NCBI RefSeq assembly: GCF_002224125.1
Contig: NZ_NCSM01000024.1
Span: 1-22,441 of the forward strand
Reading direction: 5' to 3'
From: Streptomyces sp. NBS 14/10
GTDB lineage: Bacteria > Actinomycetota > Actinomycetes > Streptomycetales > Streptomycetaceae
DNA: 22,441 bases
Within the stretch, counting starts at the first letter, position 1. Each line of letters begins with the position of its first letter. Shown here in pieces: positions 16,928-22,441 of the stretch. The translations under genes and the position numbers were made by a program. Below the pieces are notes generated by a model that worked only from the letters and a program-made list of their open reading frames with translations, did no database searches and was not told the DNA's origin.

Positions 16928-19120
16928 ATGGTGGAACGCGGGATGACGGTGCAGGTCGCGAGATGGAGCGCGACGCACCCGTGGCGGGCGATCTGCGGCT
17001 GGGTGCTGTTCGTCGTGGTCTGCGTCGGGGTGGGCGCGGTGGCCGGTACGAAGTCGAGCGACTCGGCCATGTCGCCGGGCGAGTCGGGCCGGGCGATCGA
17101 GATCGTGGACAGTGGCCGGTTCCATGACCCGGCGATGGAGAACGTGCTGATCAGCGCCCGGTCCGGCGCGCTGGACGAGTCGGCCGCCCGGCGGGCCGCC
17201 GCCGATGTGGCCGCCCGGCTCCAGGCCCTGCCGGGGGTGGCGAAGGTGGAGCCGGCCGTGGCGGCGCCGAACGGGTCGGCCCTGCTGGTCCGGGCCGAGA
17301 TGACGGGAGCGCGCACCGACGCCGGGTCGCAGGTCCAGCCGCTGCTGGACGCGACGGCGGCCACCGCGAAGGCGTACCCGGGGCTGCGGGTCGAGGAGGT
17401 CGGGGACGCCTCGATGGACGAGGCTCTCAACGGCCGGATCAAGGGCGACTTCCATCAGGCGGAGCTGATCAGCATCCCGGTCACGCTGGTGATCCTGCTG
17501 GTGGCGTTCGGCGCGGTGATCGCCGCCGGGGTTCCGGTGCTGCTGGCGCTGTCGTCGGTGGGGGCGGCGATCGGGCTGTCGGCGCTGGCCTCGCATCTGG
17601 TGCCGACGACCGATGTGCTGAACAGCGTCGTCCTGCTCGTCGGGATGGCGGTCGGGGTCGACTACTCGCTGTTCTATCTGAAGCGGGAGCGCGAGGAGCG
17701 GGCCAAGGGGCGCAGCAATATCGACGCGGTCGAGATCGCGGCGGCCACCTCCGGGCACGCGGTCGTGGTCTCGGGCCTCGCGGTCGCGGTCGCCATGTGC
17801 GGCATGTACCTGGCGGACGGTGCGACGTTCCACTCGCTGGCGACCGGCTCGATCCTGGTGGTGACGGTCGCGGTGCTCGGCTCGGTCACCGTGCTGCCCG
17901 CGCTGCTGGCCAAGCTCGGCCGCCGGCTCGACCGGCCGCGGGTCCCGCTGGTGTGGCGGCTGACCGCCCGCAAGGGGGGCGAGGGCCGGTTCTGGCCGAC
18001 GGTGCTGCGACCTGCGCTGCGGGCCCCGAAGCCGACCCTCGTGGTCTCCGTCGTCGGCCTGCTGGCGCTCGCCGCCCCGGCGCTGGGCATGACGCTGCGG
18101 CTGACCGACGACGCCGACCTGCCCCGCTCGATCCCGATCATGCAGAGCTACGACCGGCTGACCGGGGCCTTCCCGAGCACCGGCTCGTCGTTCCGGATCG
18201 CGGTCCGCGCACCGGCGAAGGACGCCGCCCAGGTGCGCAAGGCGCTGACCGAACTGGGCCGACGCACCCAAGCCGAGCCGCTGTTCGCCCACGACCAGCT
18301 GCCGCAGCGGCAGACCTCGGCGGACCGGACGGTGTCCGTGCTCGACATCGGCGTGCAGTACGCGGTCGGCAGTGACAAGGCCGCCAAGGCGCTCGACGAG
18401 CTGCGGCAACGGCTTGTGCCGTCGGCGCTCTCCGGGCTGCCGGGCGCGCAGTACGCGGTCGGCGGACTGATCGCGACGAACGCCGACTTCACCGCCGACG
18501 TGTCCGGAGCGATGCCGTGGACGATCGCCTTCGTTCTCGTGCTCACCTTCGTCGTACTGCTCGCGACCTTCCGGGCACCGGTCATCGCGCTCACCGCGAT
18601 CGTGCTCAACTCGCTCTCGGCGGGGGCCGCCTACGGGCTGCTCACGCTGGTCTTCCAACACCATTGGGCCGAGGGTCTGTTGGGCTTCCGGTCCAACGGC
18701 GGGATCGTGACCTGGCTGCCGCTGTTCCTGTTCGTGGTGCTCTTCGGGCTCTCGATGGACTACCACGTCTTCGTGGTGAGCCGGATCCAGGAGGCGGTCC
18801 GCGCCGGGGTGCCGACCCGGGAGGCGGTGGCGCGCGGCATCACCGGCTCGGCCTCCACCGTGACCAGCGCCGCCGTGGTCATGGTCGCCGTCTTCTCGAT
18901 CTTCGGCACGCTGACCACGCTGGACCTCAAGCAGCTCGGCGTCGGACTCGCCACGGCGATCCTGCTGGACGCTACGATCATCCGGGCCGTGGTCCTGCCC
19001 GCAGCGATGATCCTGCTCGGCAAGTGGAACTGGTGGACGCCGCGGCCGCTGCGCCGCGAGCCGCACGCGACGGCGGAACCGTTCGCCACCGCCCCGGTGG
19101 GCATCGGATCTAGCTCCTAG
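16928..19120 (+). CDS. MMPL-family RND transporter
   Basis: 730-aa inner-membrane exporter of the actinobacterial MMPL group (typical 700-760 aa). A TM1 near residues 21-40 is followed by a periplasmic domain (about 41-178), five membrane segments, then a duplicated half with TM7 at about 375-395, a second periplasmic domain to about 530, and the last five segments. The proton-relay Asp-Tyr pairs appear in both halves: D245-Y246 ('VGVDYSLFYLKRERE') and D611-Y612 ('LSMDYHVFVVSRIQE'). MMPL proteins carry lipids, glycolipids or hydrophobic drugs to the cell surface. Start ATG 16928 has GGGAGG 10 nt upstream; the in-frame ATG at 16943 is an alternative. The histidine kinase starts 8 nt after the stop. 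The cargo is unknown; linkage to a peptidase-like hydrolase and a TCS suggests an envelope or drug-response export role. Confidence 0.92.
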   Translation: MVERGMTVQVARWSATHPWRAICGWVLFVVVCVGVGAVAGTKSSDSAMSPGESGRAIEIVDSGRFHDPAMENVLISARSGALDESAARRAAADVAARLQALPGVAKVEPAVAAPNGSALLVRAEMTGARTDAGSQVQPLLDATAATAKAYPGLRVEEVGDASMDEALNGRIKGDFHQAELISIPVTLVILLVAFGAVIAAGVPVLLALSSVGAAIGLSALASHLVPTTDVLNSVVLLVGMAVGVDYSLFYLKREREERAKGRSNIDAVEIAAATSGHAVVVSGLAVAVAMCGMYLADGATFHSLATGSILVVTVAVLGSVTVLPALLAKLGRRLDRPRVPLVWRLTARKGGEGRFWPTVLRPALRAPKPTLVVSVVGLLALAAPALGMTLRLTDDADLPRSIPIMQSYDRLTGAFPSTGSSFRIAVRAPAKDAAQVRKALTELGRRTQAEPLFAHDQLPQRQTSADRTVSVLDIGVQYAVGSDKAAKALDELRQRLVPSALSGLPGAQYAVGGLIATNADFTADVSGAMPWTIAFVLVLTFVVLLATFRAPVIALTAIVLNSLSAGAAYGLLTLVFQHHWAEGLLGFRSNGGIVTWLPLFLFVVLFGLSMDYHVFVVSRIQEAVRAGVPTREAVARGITGSASTVTSAAVVMVAVFSIFGTLTTLDLKQLGVGLATAILLDATIIRAVVLPAAMILLGKWNWWTPRPLRREPHATAEPFATAPVGIGSSS

Positions 19121-19128
19121 GAGTGACG

Positions 19129-20385
19129 ATGACCGCGTTGAATCTCGCTAGGGTCGGCCGGGTGACGGAGTATTCGAACCGGTGGCGTTCGGGATGGCGC
19201 CCGCGGGGTGTCGATGCCGGATTGGTCGCACTGACCCTGTGCGCACCGTTGTTGATGCAGCCGAGTGCCGATCCCTCGGCGCGGGCCTGGTGGTTGCTGC
19301 TGGGCACCGAGGTGGTGGCCGCGGTGGCCCTGCCGCTCCGGAGCAAGCTGCCGGTGACGGTGTTCCTGGTGCTCATCGCCACCCTGGTGGCGGCGGTCGT
19401 CGGGGGTGCGGCCGCAGGTGTGAAGCTGTCCCCGCTGATCTTCCTGTCGCTGGCCGTCGCTCTCTACAGCGTGGGCAGTTACTGCACCAGCTGGGCCCGC
19501 TCCTGGCTGGTCGTGCTCGGCGGCGGCGCGGTTGTCACCGCCGGAATGTGGATCAACCAGCTGACCGCCGTCTCGGCGCAGTACCGGGGCAGTTCGGATG
19601 TGATCGCCGTCCTGGCCCCGATGCCGCTGGCCTGGGCCACCGGGTTCGCCGCCCGCACCCACCGCGCGAACCTCGCGGCGGCCGAGCGGCGCATGGAGGA
19701 CGTACTGCGCGAGCAGCGGTTGCGCGAACAGCAGGCCGCGCAGCAGGAGCGGGTGCGGATCGCCCGCGAGATGCACGATGTCGTCGCGCATTCGCTCACC
19801 CTGCTCGTGGTGCAGGCCGAAACCCTGCGCGCTCGCGGCGGCGAACTCCCGGCCTGGGCGCGTACCCAGATCGACGGACTCGCCGTCGCGGGCCGCCAGG
19901 CCGGCGGCGAACTCCGCGACCTGCTGCGGGTGTTGCGCGGCCCCGAGGACGCGGCGCCGCTGGCCCCGATGCCGGGACTGCGCGATCTGCCCGAACTACT
20001 GGACCGCAGCCGGGCCGCCGGCACCCAGGTCGACGGGCGGATCGGGATCGAGGCCGACACGGGCGCGCTGCCGCGGCCGGCGCAACTCACCGTCTACCGC
20101 ATCGTCCAGGAGTCGCTCACCAACGCCCGCCGCCACTCGCCGGGGGCCCGGGTCCGGGTCGACATCGCCGAGGACGCGGGGCAGTTACGCTGCGAGGTGG
20201 TCAACTCCCGCCCCGCCGAGCCCGTAGCGGCCAGTTGGGGCACCGGTCTCGGACTGGTCAGCATGCGCGAACGAGTCGACGCGCTCGGCGGCGAACTGCG
20301 CGCCGGCCCGACCGACGACGGCGGCTTCCAGGTGCTGGCCACCCTGCCGCTGAGCATGGTCCCGCTGGACGCCGCCGGTGTCTGA
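19129..20385 (+). CDS. Sensor histidine kinase (NarL/DesK type, HisKA_3)
   Basis: 418-aa membrane kinase. The first half (to about residue 175) has four or five hydrophobic segments and no large extracellular loop, so it may sense within the membrane. After a coiled coil ('RRMEDVLREQRLREQQ') comes the HisKA_3 dimerisation domain 'ERVRIAREMHDVVAHSLTLL' with the phospho-acceptor H216, then an ATPase domain with N-box 'VQESLTNARRHSPG' and G-box 'GTGLGLVSMRERVDALGG'. ATG 19129 is chosen because AGGAG lies 5 nt upstream; GTG 19123 is also in frame but overlaps that site. It follows the MMPL gene by 8 nt and overlaps the regulator gene by 8 nt, so it is coupled with both. It probably phosphorylates the adjacent regulator; the signal is unknown, perhaps membrane or lipid state. 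Confidence 0.93.
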   Translation: MTALNLARVGRVTEYSNRWRSGWRPRGVDAGLVALTLCAPLLMQPSADPSARAWWLLLGTEVVAAVALPLRSKLPVTVFLVLIATLVAAVVGGAAAGVKLSPLIFLSLAVALYSVGSYCTSWARSWLVVLGGGAVVTAGMWINQLTAVSAQYRGSSDVIAVLAPMPLAWATGFAARTHRANLAAAERRMEDVLREQRLREQQAAQQERVRIAREMHDVVAHSLTLLVVQAETLRARGGELPAWARTQIDGLAVAGRQAGGELRDLLRVLRGPEDAAPLAPMPGLRDLPELLDRSRAAGTQVDGRIGIEADTGALPRPAQLTVYRIVQESLTNARRHSPGARVRVDIAEDAGQLRCEVVNSRPAEPVAASWGTGLGLVSMRERVDALGGELRAGPTDDGGFQVLATLPLSMVPLDAAGV

Positions 20386-21046
20386 GCCGATCACCGTGGT
20401 CGTCGTGGACGACGAGCGAATCATCCGCGACGGCCTCGCCGCCATCCTGGGCAGCCAGGAAAGCATCACCATCGTCGGCACCGCCCAGGACGGCGAGGAA
20501 GCCGTCGAGGTGTGCGGCCGGCTCAAGCCCGACGTCATCATGCTGGACATCCGCATGCCGCACCGCGACGGCCTGTGGGCGCTGGCCGAACTCGGCCGAC
20601 GCGCCCTGCTCGGCCCCGGCCGCACCCAGGCGCTCATGCTGACCACCTTCGACCTCGACGAGTACGTCGACCAGGCGCTCGCCTCCGGCGCCACCGGCTT
20701 CCTGCTGAAGAACAGCTCCTACGAGGAGCTGACCGCCGCCGTGCGGGCCACCGCCGCCGGGCACAGCGCGCTGAGCCCCGCCGTCACCCAGCGGATCATC
20801 GCAAGCCACCTCGCCGCCGCCAGGCAGCAGCCCGACAACGGGGACCTGACTCGGCTCGCCGAACTCACGCCGCGAGAGCGCGACGTTCTCCGCCTGGTCG
20901 GCGACGGGCTCAGCAACGCCGAAATCGCCGACCATCTCGTGGTCAGCCTGCACACGGTGAAGACCCACGTCAGCCGCATGCTGACGAAAACCGGCTGCCA
21001 CAGCCGCGCACAGGCCGCCGTGCTGGCCCGCCGCACCCTGAACTGA
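20378..21046 (+). CDS. LuxR/NarL-family response regulator
   Basis: 222-aa regulator, normal length. Receiver domain (residues 5-125): acidic pocket D11-D12, phospho-acceptor D57 in 'VIMLDIRMPHRDG', the switch Thr in 'LMLTTFDLDEY' and the conserved Lys in 'GFLLKNSSYEEL'. After a linker, the LuxR-type helix-turn-helix spans about residues 158-215: 'LTPRERDVLRLVGDGLSNAE', then 'HTVKTHVSRMLTKTGCHSRA'. A GTG start at 20378 overlaps the kinase stop by 8 nt. As with similar pairs, it probably controls its own operon (hydrolase, MMPL); the dyad at 15430-15443 is a possible site, but this is inference. The sequence shows no damage. The four genes have uniform spacing and codon use, unlike the flanks. 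Confidence 0.94.
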   Translation: MSEPITVVVVDDERIIRDGLAAILGSQESITIVGTAQDGEEAVEVCGRLKPDVIMLDIRMPHRDGLWALAELGRRALLGPGRTQALMLTTFDLDEYVDQALASGATGFLLKNSSYEELTAAVRATAAGHSALSPAVTQRIIASHLAAARQQPDNGDLTRLAELTPRERDVLRLVGDGLSNAEIADHLVVSLHTVKTHVSRMLTKTGCHSRAQAAVLARRTLN

Positions 21047-21058
21047 CCGCCCGCCCAA

Positions 21059-21091
21059 GCCCCGGGGCCGACGCACGTCCCTCTGCGGGGC
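21059..21091 (+). terminator. Possible hairpin after the two-component operon
   Basis: GCCCCG (21059-21064) is complementary to CGGGGC (21086-21091), 21-nt loop, 13 nt after the regulator stop. There is no T-run, as is common in actinomycetes, and the stem is short, so this is a weak candidate. Confidence 0.25.
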
Positions 21092-21177
21092 CCACCACAC
21101 GACGGGATGAACGATGAACAAGGCCGACCGACGAGGCCGCAGTTCGCGCCGGAGCTCGGAATCCCCCTCACCGGATG

Positions 21178-21369
21178 TCACCGGCTGCGCTCTCTGAGCG
21201 TCGCGAGGGCTTCGGTGAGGGGCAGGCGGGCCGCACGGATGGCGGGGTACACGCCGGCGAGCATGCCGATCACGACCGCGCCGCCGAACCCGGCTGTCAC
21301 CGAGCTGAGCGGGATGGCCGGTAGCCAGTCCTGATGGGTGGCACAGCCGACGGTGGCCAGAGCGCCGAG
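21178..21369 (-). pseudogene. FtsX/MacB-type ABC transporter permease, C-terminal 63 codons
   Basis: Last stretch of an ABC permease of the FtsX/MacB class: 'GALATVGCATHQDWLPAIPL', the hydrophobic 'GGAVVIGMLAGVYPAIRAAR' and the tail 'LPLTEALATLRERSR'. The 'GxYPAxRAARLxPxEAL' signature is diagnostic. The rest of the permease and its ATPase are missing, replaced upstream by a serine recombinase that continues in the same frame without a stop. ABC transporters of this class often sit beside two-component systems like the convergent one just left of it, so it may be the rest of a partner transporter. Confidence 0.8.
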
Positions 21370-22117
21370 TACGATGTCGCCGGTGATGACCGGCGGCCGG
21401 CCGCCGTGCTTGCCCTTGCGGGCCGCGATGTCGAGCCCCTCCAGCGTCGGCTCGCGGATGTTCTCCCGCTCGGTCTTCGCCATCGCCGCGACGAACGCAA
21501 ACAGCAGCTTCCCTGGCCCGGTGGGGTCGTAGATGCCGGGCAGGGGACCGGCGAGCATCTCCAGGACCAGGCCGTGGGCGGTGAGGCGGTCGGTGAGTGC
21601 GGTCAGTTCGGCGGCGTCACGGCCCAGCCGCTTCATCTCATACACGGTGACGATCACCCGGCAGTGCAGGGCGTGCGCCTTGATCTTCCGCGCCGTACGC
21701 AGTGCCTGTTCGAACTGGGGGCGCACCCGGACCCGGGTGCTGATCTTCTCGCTGAACACCTTGTCGCGGGGGATGCCGTGGGCGGTGAGCGCGTCGAGCT
21801 GGGAGTCGAGTTCCTGACTCAGGCGCGAGCAACGGGCGTAGCCGATACGGATGTCCGCCCCCCCGGGGTGTCCGGCCGGGGCCGGAGGCGGGGTGCCGGG
21901 CCGCCAGGGCTGCCCCCGGCCCCCGGTCGGCGGGGTCTGCACCCGCAGAAGCTTCGCGCGCCGGGGCACCTTCGTGAACCGGCCCCGGCTGGTAGGCGCT
22001 GGCGACCGCGCCGCCGCGCGAGCCGCACGGCGAGCCTGGCTGAACATCACAGCGGGGGCAGGGGTGGCGCTCGACGTCGTCCGCGTCGCGCGGCGCGGGG
22101 TCCTGCGTGTCCGTCAC
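21370..22117 (-). pseudogene. Serine recombinase (resolvase/invertase family), frameshifted and C-terminally replaced
   Basis: A DNA resolvase/invertase-like recombinase. The catalytic domain starts 'DIRIGYARCSRLSQELDSQL', with the nucleophilic Ser after Cys, then 'VFSEKISTRVRVRPQFEQAL' and 'VTVYEMKRLGRDAAELTALT' (catalytic Arg cluster), 'FAFVAAMAKTERENIREPTL' and 'LDIAARKGKHGGRPPV'. Relatives begin with a Cys-containing N-terminal extension; here GTG 22117 gives 'MTDTQDPAPRDADDVERHPC' with 'CPRCDVQPGSPC', a likely zinc knuckle. That frame meets the main frame after a 1-nt insertion at about 21978-21990. At the C-end the helix-turn-helix is lost, and the frame runs straight into an FtsX tail after 'GGRPPVITGDIV'. 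DNA binding is probably impaired, so likely inactive. Parent element unknown. Confidence 0.8.
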
Positions 22118-22126
22118 GGCCCCGGA

Positions 22127-22194
22127 TTCTCGCTCAACACAAGTCTCAGAAGGGGGTCCGCACCGCTTTTGAGTGAGAACAGGTTCTGAGAACC
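22127..22194. repeat. Candidate recombination (res-like) site with nested dyads
   Basis: Just upstream of the recombinase start. Arms TTCTCGCTCAA (22127-22137) and TTGAGTGAGAA (22169-22179) are inverted repeats with one mismatch. A perfect 6-1-6 dyad, GGTTCT-G-AGAACC, lies at 22182-22194, and part of its arm (TCTCAGA) recurs at 22144-22150. Several half-sites spaced over about 70 bp are what resolvase-type enzymes bind. Confidence 0.4.
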
Positions 22195-22381
22195 GATTGA
22201 AGATCAGTCGGGGTTCGGTGGGAGTTGTTGATCTTGCTCGGGCAAAGGGGTCGTTTATGAGAATCTTTGAGGTGTGGGGTGGCTGCGGGCCGGACAGAGG
22301 CCGGGGTGACGCCGCCCACCCGGCCGCCCCATGCGGGGTTCCTCGTGGACGGCGGGTGGGTGCGCCGTAGCCGACTGGACG

Positions 22382-22441
22382 TCAGAAGGTGATGTCCACT
22401 AGGACTTTGCCGACCAAGTGGCTCTCGATCGCTCGGTGCGC
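22382..22441 (-). CDS. Zinc-type alcohol dehydrogenase / quinone oxidoreductase, C-terminal end (window edge)
   Basis: The complement reads AHRAIESHLVGKVLVDITF then stop (TGA 22382-22384). Relatives end with 'AHRxLExxxxxGKVVLxx', the final helix and strand of the NADPH-dependent quinone oxidoreductase/medium-chain dehydrogenase fold, so this is probably the last 19 residues of such a gene. The remainder lies beyond the window. The gene would run toward the recombinase relic on the same strand, 264 bp away. Confidence 0.55.
   Translation of the reverse strand, partial: AHRAIESHLVGKVLVDITF

Noticed and set aside
15545..19066. A 1173-codon open frame on the minus strand opposite the hydrolase and MMPL genes
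   Set aside because: It is a by-product of high GC with strong third-position bias on the plus strand; composition is Arg/Gln/His/Gly-rich with no motifs, while the plus strand has complete families.

Overview
The window reads as an accessory, insertion-sequence-rich stretch of a high-GC actinomycete chromosome or large linear replicon, most likely Streptomyces or a close relative. This is inferred from strong GC bias at third codon positions, GTG starts, AGGAGG-type ribosome binding sites, and streptomycete-type protein families (IS701 and IS1380 transposases, a DUF6262-like protein, a ChbG-type deacetylase, a COG4627-type methyltransferase). No rRNA, tRNA or CRISPR array was seen.

Layout. 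(1) 1-1087: a frameshifted integrase-core transposase, here called ISa copy A. (2) 1266-3031, minus strand: an intact pair, an ArsB/SLC13-like permease followed 5 nt later by a universal stress protein. (3) 3264-8705: a mosaic. It holds a decapitated saccharopine-dehydrogenase-like gene, an intact 1.2-kb IS (here called ISb, 4271-5485, 19-bp terminal inverted repeats), an IS1380 transposase cut off by ISb, a GNAT fragment joined to the tail of an aldo/keto reductase, one complete aldo/keto reductase, an IS701 transposase stump, and the 5' 200 bp of a second ISb. (4) 8706-10440: a stretch without a recognisable gene, an IS5-like remnant and ISa copy B. (5) 10441-13240: the remains of a probable natural-product locus, comprising a GT2 glycosyltransferase tail, a broken 2-deoxy-scyllo-inosose-synthase-like sugar phosphate cyclase, an intact MFS exporter and a methyltransferase cut by IS1182. 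(6) 13240-15423: a 5'-truncated IS1182 transposase, a frameshifted DUF6262-like gene and a broken ChbG/YdjC deacetylase. (7) 15590-21046: the only large undamaged block, a four-gene plus-strand operon encoding a secreted class-C beta-lactamase/DD-peptidase-like hydrolase, an MMPL transporter, a NarL-type histidine kinase and its response regulator. (8) 21178-22441: a serine recombinase (frameshifted) fused in frame to the last 63 codons of an FtsX/MacB-type ABC permease, a candidate recombination site upstream of it, and the last 19 codons of a zinc-type alcohol dehydrogenase/quinone oxidoreductase.

How it works together. The two intact blocks are probably functional: the permease with its stress protein, and the envelope operon, in which the TCS probably regulates the hydrolase and lipid/drug exporter. 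Most of the rest is fossil: at least six transposase families, several frameshifts, and junctions without target duplications, which suggest repeated deletions and inter-IS recombination. The most informative relic is the aminocyclitol-type cyclase with glycosyltransferase, exporter and methyltransferase, which suggests a lost aminoglycoside-like biosynthetic cluster. All family names rest on motifs and recalled family sequences; no database search was run.
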